64,000 nt of DNA from Bursaphelenchus xylophilus. Lineage: Eukaryota > Nematoda > Chromadorea > Rhabditida > Aphelenchoididae. The notes beneath the pieces were generated by a model. It ran no database searches, was not told the origin of the DNA, and was given only the letters and a program-made list of their open reading frames with translations. Positions 21,666 through 32,666 of this stretch are shown here, piece after piece; the stretch's first letter is position 1, and every line of letters starts with the position of its first letter. Location: assembly GCA_904066235.2 (NCBI GenBank), contig CAJFCV020000001.1, positions 7,502,001 through 7,566,000 of the forward strand, written 5' to 3'. The position numbers and the translations under genes were made by a program.

Positions 21666-23913
21666 TTATCTCCTTTTTCGTTTCTTTGTGATTTTCGGAC
21701 TACTGAACATATTCATTGAACGTTTCTCCGGCGACGAGCAATAATTCCAAAACATAGTTGATCCATCCCACTAAAATAATTTATTACCATCCACAGGATT
21801 CCGAGCTTCTCTACCGCCACCGATCGGTCGCATTTCGCACAAAATGGCAACCGGGCTGCGCGCCAGCTGAATACCAGGGTATACCCTGTAGGGTAGGTCT
21901 TTTTCACTCTGTCTAAAAACCAATTTTTACCCTTTTTCATTTTCAGGCTAGATAGTTATCAGCTGATGCGCGCAGGCTTGTTGTCATTTTGAGCGAAAAG
22001 CGGGACCGATCAGTCGCAGCAAAAAAGCTCGGAATTCTGTGCCATTCTGGAGAACTTACGGAGGCAGTAACTATTTCATTCTGCTCCGGATGCCACGAAC
22101 AATCTCGTACAACACTTTGGTGTCCTCCAAACTTCCCTTTTATCTTTCCGTCGAGTATGTCGTACACTAAATGGCATTTAGTACTTAAATTTTCCAACTT
22201 ACCTACACAGCTCCCAGTAGCGCATCCAGTGTAAACATAACGTCGTCCTGTAGATTCCGGTGAAAATTTGGCCCTGATTAACGTGTGTAAAACGGAGTGA
22301 CCTCTCATTGTCAGTACTGAGCAATCCCCGTCCATAGGCTCTCGTCTCATGTCATTGGGTACTCTCTGATACCGATAATCCCATTGCTGATTTTGAACGG
22401 AGTCCAGTGTATTTTTCTGAAGGTTCATTTAAAATGGAATTAGCCGACTCACCACAGCTGCTTGCGATGCAGTATGTCGAAGATCCCACAACTTGATAGA
22501 CTGGTCTTTGGAATTGGAGAGGAAATATCGCCCGTCCTCTCGAGAATCGATGTAAGTAATTCCATCGAAATGTCCGGCCATCACTCCAACTGGTTCGGCT
22601 CTGATACCCGAATCAATTGTCCGTCTGTCCCATACCTAAATTGTAAGTTCAATAACAAAAAGGTCTTACCTTTATAAGTCCATCATCAGCTCCTGTCAAT
22701 ATTAGATGAGAGCTGTGATCTACGAATGAAACGGCATTCACATCATCGTCATGTGCATTCACTGCCAAAACGCACTTTAACGTCTCTCTGTCATATATAT
22801 ACATATGACGGTCAGTGGATCCTGCGACTATTTCTGTACCGGAAGCATTGAATCTGATTGAGAAAAGGGCGAATCTAAAATTAGAAATAATACGATGAAG
22901 TCGTTATACCTCGACTCTTGTGCCTCTACTCGTAATGGCAACCAATTGTCAGCCGTTCCTTCCAACGAGCATTGATACATCGCATCGTTCCATGTCGAAT
23001 ACACAAGATCTCGACCATCCGGACTTACAATAACATCCAATATACTCCAACCAACATAAGGAACATCGATGGTTTTATGCAAGCTGTAACTGTCTTGCGA
23101 AGTTCTCCTATAGATTCTTATTTTATGATCTTGACTGGCGGTTACAACTTTATCACCATTTCCAATATGTGAAGCGCAGAATGTTTTGGATCGTATTGTA
23201 TCGATCCGGTTACGGTAGTTCGGTGCGTACCTAAAAATAATCTTTCTGAATAATAAACGGTCTTACCGGTTGCTAAATTCGGTTTTATGACCAGGAGATA
23301 TTCCGCTGACCCCCGGTTTGTAAGGCTGCCGACCACAACATGGTCTCCAACGTGCCCCCAATTCTCTCTCAACGAGCGTTGAGTACAGTTGTCGATGTCT
23401 GCGGCATTTACGTACGTCAAACGTCCCGCATCGTAACGACGTGTCCGCTATTAATTCTCCGTAACTCTAAAACAACTTTGTAGAAAAGCGCACAAACAAG
23501 TAATGCGAAGGGTCATGATATGTACCTTTCTCAAGGCATCAACTGAAGAAGCGATTACTGAGTAGCAACAAGTATCATTCACATCTTCCGACGACCCAGG
23601 GTCCATTTCATCGACCTCACCAGCTTCCTTAAAGATGATGATTAGAATGGGGAACAGCACAAACTCGAACCACTCAAACTACAAAATACAAGTTCGACAA
23701 AATAAATTTGTTCTCTCCAAAAGAGGAAGATAACAAAAAAGTTTGTCATCCGATCTCTCTCATCACTATCGTTGTTCTTACCCCTACAAGGCCGTCTTGT
23801 TGTATGGCACGATAAAAAGAGAGATCTCTAAGCTGATTTACGAGGTCTTGTTGAGCGTATTCATCCAATAAAGACGAACGGTTGGTGGATTCGGACGATT
23901 CGGCCGATCCCAT
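21666..23913 (-). CDS. DCAF11: DCAF11, WD40 substrate receptor of CUL4-DDB1 E3 ligase
   Basis: A WD-repeat protein that presents substrates to the CUL4-DDB1 ubiquitin ligase. It starts MGSAESSESTNRSSLLDEYA at 23913. Later exons show the WD repeats, for example VVTASQDHKIRIYRR, LVYSTWNDAMYQCSL, GHQSVVRDCSWHPEQNEIVT. The family signature QQWDYRYQRVPNDMRREPMD, followed by DCSVLTMRGHSVLHTLIRA, is clear. The last exon begins after an acceptor near 21777 and reads WDGSTMFWNYCSSPEKRSM, ending KKRKRR at TAA 21666-21668. The last intron (about 21777-22059) contains a small inverted-repeat element. Its stop is 48 bp from the convergent CRIPT stop. Confidence 0.9.
21793..22041. mobile_element. Small inverted-repeat element in DCAF11 intron
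   Basis: CACAGGATTCCGAGCTTCTC on the left is matched by the inverse of GCTCGGAATTCTGTG on the right. Inner arms share CGACTGATCGGTC-like sequence and an AAAATG(A/G)CAAC motif, giving inverted arms of about 70 bp. The target duplication is unclear. It lies wholly inside the last intron, so splicing is expected to remove it. Confidence 0.65.
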
Positions 23914-24006
23914 TCGCTATGAGGACATTAGACATAACACAATTTAAGTATCTGAAGATTAAAACTTGTTTTATGTCCGGAAATTAGAATAAAATCTTTA
24001 TTAGCT

Positions 24007-24948
24007 CTAGTCCAACTCGTCAACATCAGTGATAATACGAGCATCTTCCACCTCTGGCCACTTGGACGGATCGATAGGTTGACGGCAAATCGGGCAGGTT
24101 TTCTGCCTTTCTAGCCAAGGTACAAGGCAGTCCTTGTGATAAATATGTTTGCAGTCTAACTGCGCCACCTCTTGGCCTAAATCAAATGTGTCCATACAAG
24201 TCGTGCACTGGGTTCCGTTGTCTACATGGATCTGGGTAACATTGGTCATTGGCAATCTTTTTATTTCTGCCTTTGATAAGCCAACGGATTGCTCGTATCC
24301 GTTCAATAACTGCGTGATTATTTCGTCAAAATTTGCATCTCCAAACGCATAATCCCCGAGGTTCCTTGGCATTCTGAATGAAGATCAATCATCCTTAAAC
24401 AGTTAATTACCCTCCGCCGTCCCCGTGACCTATTTGAATGTGAATATGGCCGCCTTGAGGCACACCAGACGATAGATTTGCCATTAGTTGATTCAAGAAC
24501 TGCCCAAGAAAATCCCCTGGTTGTGCTTGCGGATTGCGACTATGATCTCCATCGTTGACTGCTCTGTTATTAGGACTTCTTCGGGCAGGTTCCTCATGAC
24601 GAAGGTTGGAATTTAACGATGAGTCAGGAGTGAACACCCCTCTTGACGAGGGCCCTGCGGCAGCCCCGAGTAAGTTCCTCAGAAACTATGAATAAAATTG
24701 AAAATAGTTGTTAACTTACTGGTGGAACTCCTTGCAAATTAGTTGGCTCTTGACGGTCTGAACCTACTACAAAGGATATTGTTGGCTGCAGGTTTCCCAA
24801 GTAAGTGTTATTTGCAGGCGTAATTTCTTCAATAAACTCTCCATTGCATCGAGAACAGTGCAAGCTCTAAAACAATGTTAAATTCAAAATTATCTCATAC
24901 CTGGTCGGCTTCTACCGTCTGCTCACATTGATAGCAATAAAACGGCAT
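24007..24948 (-). CDS. RING-H2 E3 ubiquitin ligase, RNF126/RNF115-like
   Basis: The architecture matches RNF126/RNF115 ligases, which ubiquitinate mislocalised or receptor proteins. The N-terminal zinc finger is MPFYCYQCEQTVEADQV plus SLHCSRCNGEFIEEI. A polar middle follows (RRSPNNRAVNDGDHSRNPQA, LGQFLNQLMANLSSG). Then FDEIITQLLNGYEQS and the C-terminal RING-H2: CTTCMDTFDLGQEVAQLDCK, HIYHKDCLVPWLERQKTCPICRQ without gaps, with C3H2C3 spacing. It ends DARIITDVDELD. The start at 24948 is the Met directly before the zinc finger. Which of the two vertebrate paralogues is closer cannot be said. Confidence 0.87.
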
Positions 24949-25128
24949 CTTTGCATTGGACAATATTCGAAAATTGCAGCAGAAAAAGTATTTCCGTTCA
25001 CACACCTCGCTTTGATTCAATATTACGTAAAGATGGGCGCGAATTGCCGAGGAAATTTCAGCGTATGACATGTCCATTTTGCAAGGAGTCACCTATCACT
25101 AAAATATCAAAATGCGGTTACGTATATC

Positions 25129-25622
25129 ATCAGGGGTGGTCAGCGGACCCTATTTTTCCGATTTTCGGCCCGCGGCCCGGCCCGTCTAATTGACCGGCCC
25201 GGCCCGGCCCGTCTAGTCTTTTTCCAGGCCCGGCCCGGCCCGTGACGGGCCTGGCCCGGCCCGGCCCGTGCAGGCCCGTCTATAGAGGGTTCTGCGAACT
25301 GCGCCCAGGCTCGGGATCTAAACTGAGGCAAAAAAGGCGTTGATCTAGCTAGTAAAGGATCAATGTGATAGTTTTGTGGTTCTATAATGGAACTATAGAC
25401 TTGTAAACGTTTTAGAACTTGAGAAACAGCAACTATAACAACATAAATTAATTTTCCCGGCGCGAAAACAATGAATGCCAACAGTTTGGCATTGTATTTT
25501 AGACGGGCCGGGCCGGAAAAAAACCCAGGCCCGCGGCCCGGCCCGGCCCGTTTGTCAATTTCCATTTTTGAGGCCGGCCGGCCCGTTTGGGCCGGGCCGG
25601 GCCGGCCCGCTGACCACACCTG
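25129..25622. mobile_element. hAT-like GGCCCGG foldback element
   Basis: A GC-rich element between two perfect 8-bp repeats, cgtatatc, at 25121-25128 and 25623-25630. Ends are CAGGGGTGGTCAGCGG (2 nt in from the left repeat) and the inverse CCGCTGACCACACCTG. The arms are runs of GGCCCGGCCCG, with an AT-richer centre. The 8-bp duplication and CAGGGG-type terminus suggest a non-autonomous hAT element. It sits between the starts of the RING ligase and NAT10, within 90 bp of the NAT10 ATG. Open frames across it are repeat translations. Confidence 0.8.
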
Positions 25623-25714
25623 CGTATATCGACCTGAAAGATTGTGTGACGCCGCGGCGCGCCGTAGTTTGCGATGTTATTATTTTCTGATGCTCATAGG
25701 ATAATTTTTTCAGA

Positions 25715-28700
25715 ATGGTTCGAAAAAAGCTGGACAACAGACTTCGTGTCTTAATTGAGAATGGTGTTGTTCTGGGCCATCGTTCAATGTTTGTAGTGGT
25801 TGGCGAGAAGGCTCGTGATCAGGTTGTACTTCTACATCACATTTTATCAAAGGCTACGGTTTCCTCACGACCTTCGGTGTTATGGTGTTATAAGAAAGAG
25901 TTGGGATTTAGTTCCCATAGGAAGAAAAGGATTAGAGAAATCCAAAAAAAGGCTAAACATGGAAATGTTGAATTGAAGGTTAGTTCAAGTTCTTTTTTCA
26001 TTGCTTAAATTTCTAGGAAGATGATCTCTTTGAGAATTTTATTTCTTCTACTGATATAAGATATTGTTATTACAACGAAACAGATCGAATTTTGGGTAAT
26101 ACTTATGGAATGTTGGTATTACAAGATTTTGAGGCTATTACTCCAAATCTGCTTGCCAGAACTGTTGAAACTGTGAAAGGTGGCGGTTTAGTTTTGATTC
26201 TTTTACCAGCCATCTCCAACCTGAAACAACTTTATTCGATAACTATGGTATGTTTATTTTTATTTAAACTTTACTTTCTTAGGATGTGCACAGTCGATAT
26301 CGAACTCATTCCCACCAGCAAATAGTCAATAGATTTAACGAAAGGTTTCTTCTTTCGCTATCCGATTGTGCCGATTGTGCAGTTATCGACGATCAACTTA
26401 ACATTTTGCCGATTTCATCGCACATCCTCAACCTGGAGCCAGTTCCGCCGACTTTAAAGATGGAGAAGTCAGAGACAGAATTGGAATTAGAAGATTTAAA
26501 GACGAAAATGAGCGATGTTAAGCCGTTGGGAACCATTCTCAAGGAGTGCAAAACACTCTGCCAGGCGAAGGTAGGCATACGTTTCTGTACGAAAAAAAAC
26601 GTCGTGAAATAATCTACGTGTAATGCAATATGGTAAAACTTTTTAGGTAGTTCTTCGTTTGCTTGACATTCTGACAGAGAGGACTTCCGCGATTTGTGCG
26701 ATTACAGCAGCTCGAGGGCGTGGTAAATCTGCAGCCCTTGGTTTAGCTATTGCCGGGGGTATTTCTTTCGGATTGTCTAATATATACGTCACAAGTCCAA
26801 CTCCAGATAACGTTAAAACGCTTTTTCAATTTGTGATAGAAGGTTTTAAAGCTCTAAACCTAAAGGAACACGTCGATTATACCATCAATTACTCAAAGGA
26901 AGAACATCAGAAGGGATTAATTATGGGCTTTGAGATGTTTAAACGCCATAAACAGACCATCAAGGTGAGAAGAAACGAAGGAACGTCATGTTTATTTGAG
27001 GTTTCAGTATCTTGTTCCGACTGAAAATAATGTTCTAACCCAAGGAGAACTTCTAGTAATTGATGAAGCGGCCGCCATTCCATTGCCAATTGTCCAAAAC
27101 TTAACCAAAGGTACCTATTTTTCTTTCTGTTTATTGTGTTTAGGGAACAACATCGTTTTCTTTTCGTCCACCACACATGGATATGAGGGAACTGGTCGAT
27201 CGCTTTCGTTGAAGCTGATCCAACAGTTAAGGAAGAGGTCGACAACGAGTTCTGAGGGTAAAGATGGGCGTATTGGAAGGTTACTGCATGAAATGACATT
27301 GGAAGAAAGCATTCGATACAAGCCGGGGGATAAGATTGAGAAGTGGTTGTTTAAATTTCTATGTCTCGACTCTATGAACACCACATATAAGATATCAGGT
27401 TCTCCCCCGCCTGAAGTTTGTCAGTTGTAAGTTTATAATTTGTTAATAAGCCTTTTTTAAAGGTATCACGTAAATCTCGATGCCCTGTTCTCGTATCACA
27501 AAGCTGCCGAACTGTTTCTGTCCAAGGTGATGTCAATATTTGTCTCTGCCCATTACAAAAACAATCCTAACGATTTACAAATGTTATCTGATGCCCCTGC
27601 CCAGCTCTTGTTTGTTTTAATGAGTCCAGTTTCTAATGAAATAACGGATATCCCTGATGTAAGTTTTTTTCGCCTTATCTTTATTTTGTATTTAGATCTT
27701 AGCTGTTGCCCAAATTGTACTGGAAGGTGAGATTCCCGATCAACAAATTCGTAGTGAACAATCGAAGGGGAGACGGGCGGCTGGAGACTTGATACCTTGG
27801 ACGTTATGCCAATATTATCTAGTACGTTTATTTTTCGATTTTTTTGTTGGGGAGGTTTTTGACCACAGATAAACCTGCGAGAAAAATTTACCGAAAAATT
27901 GCATTGGTTCTCTTGACCCTTTTCATTTTTTCTCCGGCCTCTTTCTGGGGGGCCCTTCCTATACTGGTCTACAAAATTTTCTTTCCACGTATCTCGGGAA
28001 CCGCCGGGCCTCCAAATTCGGCATAGAAACATCCCGGGACAATCTAACACCATACCCAAAAAATCATATCATCTGATGCACTTTCCATACACTTTATGCA
28101 AAAGGCAAGAAAACCGGATGACAAAATTTGCTTTCCGCATTGGAAAACGTTTGTAACTAATAAGTCAGAGGGCGGCGCTAACAAGGGAAGTCACTTAAAT
28201 CACGGATCGATTTTGAAAAACGACTGATACAGCGATGGGGAGGGTAGGACGGGGATATCAAATCTGAAAACCGCTACCTCCACCGGCCTCTGGGAGCCGA
28301 GATAATCGACCAAAAAGTTTGACCAAATTCCTCCGAACATTTCTTCCTTCCGAAAGAAGAAAACTCAGCGAACCGAATGGTCGGGTGGTCTGGAAGCGCG
28401 CTTCCGGGCCTTCACCTTTTCAGGTTCGAATCCGCGCAGTTCTCGAACTTGTGAAAAATTTATAAAACAGTTGCTATAATCCTGTAAATTTACTGGCAAT
28501 TTATTTTTTGATTTTATGCCTATTTTACGGTAAATTTTCATCCTTGAAAATTCAAATCGGAACTCGCATTCAAATTATTACTCTGAAATTTTAGCGTAAA
28601 ATATGCAAAAAATCAAAAAATTTTATCCTGCCGGTAAATTTACTGGATTACAGGAAAAGTTTAAAAAATTATTTGACCCATGCGGATTCGAACCTGAAAA

Positions 28701-31700
28701 GGTCAAGGGCCGGAAGCGCGCTTCCAGACCACCGGACCATCCGGTTCTCTTCTCTGCTTCTTTCGGAAGAGATTCGGAGCAACTTTTTTTGGTCAAACTT
28801 TTTTGGTCGATTATCTCGGCTTCCAGAGGCCGGTGGAGGTAGCGGTTTTCAGATTTGATATCTCCGTCCTACCCTCCCCATCGCTGTAACAGTCGTTTTA
28901 CAAAATCGATCCGTGACTTAAGTGACTTCCCTTGTAAGGCATGATTGTGGTATCGTTGTGATGGAAAGAAAATTTTGTCGACCAGTATAAGAAAAATCAA
29001 GAAATTCCATAAATCCTAAGTAATAGTACAACTAACTGGTTGCATACATTGACTTCACCGGACCTCGTTGGTCTCCGGATGCTCATTGGCCCGGCCACGA
29101 TTTCATCTCGTCTGTTTTATAGGATTATTCCTTTCCCAAGTTGGCTGGTGCCCGGATAATTCGTTTGGCTGTTCATTCCGAAGTTCAGGGTATGGGTTAC
29201 GGCGGAAGAGTTGTGGAATTGCTTCAGGATTACTTTGAAGGAAACGTTGTGTGTGTTAATGAGAAGAGTGAAGACGAGTTTAAAATCCGCAACATAAAGG
29301 TAGAGTTGAACTCCTTTAGACGTTGTGTTTGTAGGATGATTTGGAGTCAGATTCTGATCTGAAGCCGCCAACTGAACTTCCTCCGCTTCTGAGAAAGCTT
29401 ACTGAACGGAGAGCGGAGAAATTGGATTATTTGGGCGTGTCTTATGGACTGAACGTGCAGCTCTTAAAGTTCTGGAAGAAAGGAGGATTTGTCCCTGTCT
29501 ACTTGAGGACCACTCCTAGTCCTGTTACTGGAGAATATAGCTGCATTATGTTGAAACCTTTGGCTACTGAAGGGAATAATGAAATTCAAAAAAAGAATGA
29601 CTGGGTCTACACTTATAATGCAGAATTTAGAAGAAGATTCCTTTCTCTTCTCGGCTTTCAGTTCCGAAACTTCTCTCCTCATCTTGTTTTGAGCCTTCTT
29701 CAGAAGACAAACGATGTGATTCCGATTGGGAAAGGTAGGTTTATGGATTAAACTCGCGACTATGGCCCATCGTTGTAAAAGATTAGTTAATTCAAGAGGT
29801 AGAACCGCAACTCGCAGACTTTGTAGCATGTGGATCTAATAGAGAGTTGAACTGTTAACCAGAAGAGTGGGTTCACCGAAAACCCTAGCCAAAGAGGATT
29901 GGCCTTTTCCGAGCCGTTTGCATCATTTTTTTACTAATCCAATATTAGCCGTTAGTGGTTTTTTACAACACTGATTTGGGTAGCGACTATTTCCAGGGGT
30001 GGTCCGGTTATTTGAAAAAAAATTATTTGAAATAATCGCAATGCGAGGATGTGACTGTCTTTAGAAAAATTATTCGATCATAATTTATGTTTTAGAATGC
30101 TAATACATCGATAAAACGGATAATCGAAGCCAAAAAAATTATTCTTTTGCGAATTTTACCGTGATAAAAATACCAAAGCCTAGTTGGTTTCCTAACCTGT
30201 TCCAAACGTTTGTCCCGCCTATTTTAAAAAATTTTTGTTTTTACTTGCACGAGCTTTCTGATTTCTACGGCTATGTATCGGTTTAGGGTGTTAATAGATT
30301 GCTCTTCCACCATAAAAGAAGTGAAATTCCGATCTCAAGCCGCAAAGAAAATCTAGCCTGTTCCAAAGTTTAGCCCCGGGTCCAAGTTCCGAATAGTGTC
30401 TCTTCTCCAAAACGAGGTATGCCATTGGCGGGGGAAAATCGGATAAACGGGTCGGTTTTGCCACCCTGATCATAGCACTGAAACTAGCCAATCATTTAAC
30501 TTGGTCTATTCTAATCGCATAATTCGATTTTTTTATTTCTTTAGTTCTGAAACGTGATGAAGTCCCGCTATTTCTTACCGATTCTGATCTCAAGAGGCTG
30601 TCGAATTACACAAGAAATATGGCCGACTATTCATTTATTGCCGATCTTCTCCCCAATATGGCCCATCTGTACTTCTCTGATTCCATGGATGGAGTAAGTG
30701 AGATATAAAAGTTAATTAGGAAAATGTACAAACTGGCGACATACGTCATTGAAGAGTCATTAAAGAAAGGTGCAAGACACCATTTCCATTTTTTTGCAGA
30801 ATACCTTTCCGCCACGACGTACTGTAATTTACAGTATTTATAGGCCGTTTCGCAAAAAAATTCTTTCTCTCTCTTGGAAGAAAAAATTCGTTTACTAGGG
30901 GTTGCTTCAATGGTGCAGTGGTTGCTGTGCAGGTTGTGAAAAAAGCTCAAGCGAGTTCAGTGCCCGAGTATGGAAAACTGTTTTGAATTTTTTGAGTTAG
31001 AAACATATTTGCGTTAAGCTTTTCGAAGTTTTTTAATTTTGTTAGAAGACGACCCACTGCAGTTAAAACCTTCAAATTTACACGTTTTTTCGGATAAAAA
31101 CAATGAAAATGTTCTTTTCATTGGATGAGTACACGAAAACTGGAAATATAATTAAACAAGATGGTTTTGTTTAACTACTTAAGGCACAAACGAACCGTTT
31201 ATAATTTTTGCCCTGAGGAATTCTGCAAAAAATGAAAGTGGTTTCTAGTACTACTTTTCAAGCGCTTTCTAACGGTGTATAATACTTGTCATTTGGTGAG
31301 GGTAAGTTTGTCCATTTCCCTCGTACAGTGAGGGACCTGATCCAATGGCATAAAACGTCTCCTTTTGCATCCCGGAAGGGATCAAAATGACTCCAAACCA
31401 TTCCCTTCTCTAAGCTAAAAAAACTCCGCTTTGAAAAGCGCGCCCCTTACTTCAAGGCGGGCTCTTCAAAGCGGGGGTTTTTAGTTTAGAGAAGGGAAGG
31501 GTTTGGAGACATTTTGGTCCCTTACGGGATGCAAAATGAGACGTTTTTTGCCATTGGATCCGGTCCCTCACTGTAAGTTATCGAATTGCAGCTATTTTTT
31601 GTCGCCCGCAAAAAGACTTCTCACTGTCCGCAAATGAGAGTCTTGTTGTGTAAAACTCAATGTTTAGCAGCAAATTTGATGTAAAAGTTTGAGACATTAC

Positions 31701-32588
31701 TCCTAGACGTCTAGTAGTGTGTTTTTTTCTTACTTCCGAGTAATTCACGCAATAGGAAGGCACTCTGGGTAGAGAATCTAATGATATTGTACGCCATATC
31801 GGTGATTATTAAAGCAAAAATATTTACATCTTTTATACTGTTTTTCTAATATACTAGAAGAGTGCTTGTTAATTTAAACACCAATTGGGGTTTTTATTGG
31901 ACACCTTTCAGCAACCTTTTTTATTTGCGGGCAGCAAAAAGTTTCTTTGTGGACACTGAAAAGCGTCGTTTCACATTTTTAGGTTGAGCTAAACGCGCTG
32001 CAATCAGCTTCACTGTTGTCGATGGGTTTACAAAGAAAGTCGGCGGAAGAGGTAGCTGGAGAGTTGAACATCGAAGTGGGTCAGTTAATGGCACTGTTCA
32101 ACAAAGTTGCTCGGAAAATATCCGATTATTTCGACAATCTTTGCAAGAGTGCAATTGAAGGAAATAATAGAGTTACTGAGGTCACTATGAAGCCAACGGA
32201 AAGGTCTCTAATCGAAGACTTGAAGAATGCCGAAATGGAGATACGAATGCGGCAGGCAAAGGACAAGTTGGACCTGTCTCAATCCCTCGGATTTTCATCC
32301 GGATCGATCCCATCAGCCTTAAAGCAATTTGAGATAAAAGCAGGCGACGATGAATTCCAGAAGACCGTCGGGAACGTGCATCTCAGTCACGCTAGACATG
32401 GCGGGATTATCTCGGTCAAGACGAATAAAGGGTAAGTTTCATACGAATTATATTTCTGTTATTTAAGTGATGTTGTTCACAAATCCTTAATTGATCGTGA
32501 ATTGGAGGAGATTGAAGGGAAGAAACAAAATAAACGGCCAATGAGGGAAAACAAGAGGAAAACGGTCAAAAAGTTTAAAAGAAATTAA
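25715..32588 (+). CDS. NAT10: NAT10/Kre33, RNA cytidine acetyltransferase
   Basis: A nucleolar enzyme that makes N4-acetylcytidine in 18S rRNA and tRNA using acetyl-CoA and ATP. It begins MVRKKLDNRLRVLIENGVVL at 25715. The helicase-type ATP site is TAARGRGKSAALGLAIAGG, with Walker B LLVIDEAAAIPLPIVQNL and STTHGYEGTGRSLSLKLIQ. The GNAT domain includes ARIIRLAVHSEVQGMGYGGR and EKLDYLGVSYGLNVQLLKFW. After FLTDSDLKRLSNYTRNMADY come the tail exons (LQSASLLSMGLQRKSAEEVA) and a basic C-terminus, KRKTVKKFKRN, with TAA at 32586-32588. Early introns are tiny, but three later ones are long and loaded with transposable elements: about 27823-29122, 29735-30543 and 30693-31982. Confidence 0.93.
27957..28994. 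repeat. Outer foldback repeat in NAT10 intron
   Basis: CCTATACTGGTCTACAAAAT with TTTCTTTCC on the left is inverted on the right (about 28963-28994) as GGAAAGAAAATTTTGTCGAC and CAGTATAAG. A second foldback (28182-28934) lies inside it. This is therefore an older palindromic element opened by a later insertion. Boundaries are approximate. Confidence 0.55.
28182..28934. mobile_element. CAAGGGAAGT foldback with tRNA-like arms, in NAT10 intron
   Basis: Bounded by CAAGGGAAGTCACTTAAATC and its near-inverse, with TAA at 28179-28181 and 28935-28937. Each arm holds a tRNA-like segment with a T-arm signature (TTCAGGTTCGAATCCGCGC on the left, its inverse on the right) next to GGAAGCGCGCTTCC. The centre is AT-rich and also inverted around TTTACTGGATTACAGG-like motifs. 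Same terminus and TSD type as 4885-5690. Confidence 0.78.
31326..31573. mobile_element. TA-flanked short inverted-repeat element, NAT10 intron
   Basis: Termini CAGTGAGGGACC and its inverse, with TA on both sides (31324-31325 and 31574-31575). The arms, about 110 bp each, are inverted copies (GCATCCCGGAAGGGATC against the inverse of GTCCCTTACGGGATGC). The centre holds a second short palindrome. Size and TA duplication suit a mariner-type MITE. Confidence 0.78.
31577..31860 (-). repeat. Dispersed repeat, second copy at about 56145-56400
   Basis: Shares, in opposite orientation, a run of similarity with the intron of the casein kinase gene: GCGTGAATTACTCGGAAG, CTAGACGTCTAGTAGTG-like, GCAGCAAATTTGATG and TATCGGTGATTAT motifs. 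Contains no recognised protein. Boundaries are approximate. Confidence 0.55.
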
Positions 32589-32666
32589 TCCCTTCTTTTT
32601 GTTGTTGTTGTTACTTTATTAATGAAGTGTTGTTAATGAGACCGTTCGAGGGATAAGGATTACGTT

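Noticed and set aside
25140..25737. Pro/Gly/Arg-rich frames on both strands
   Set aside because: Low-complexity translation of GGCCCGG runs in a hAT-like element.
27553..28059. 168-codon minus-strand frame in NAT10
   Set aside because: Runs antisense across a NAT10 exon and a foldback arm; no similarity.
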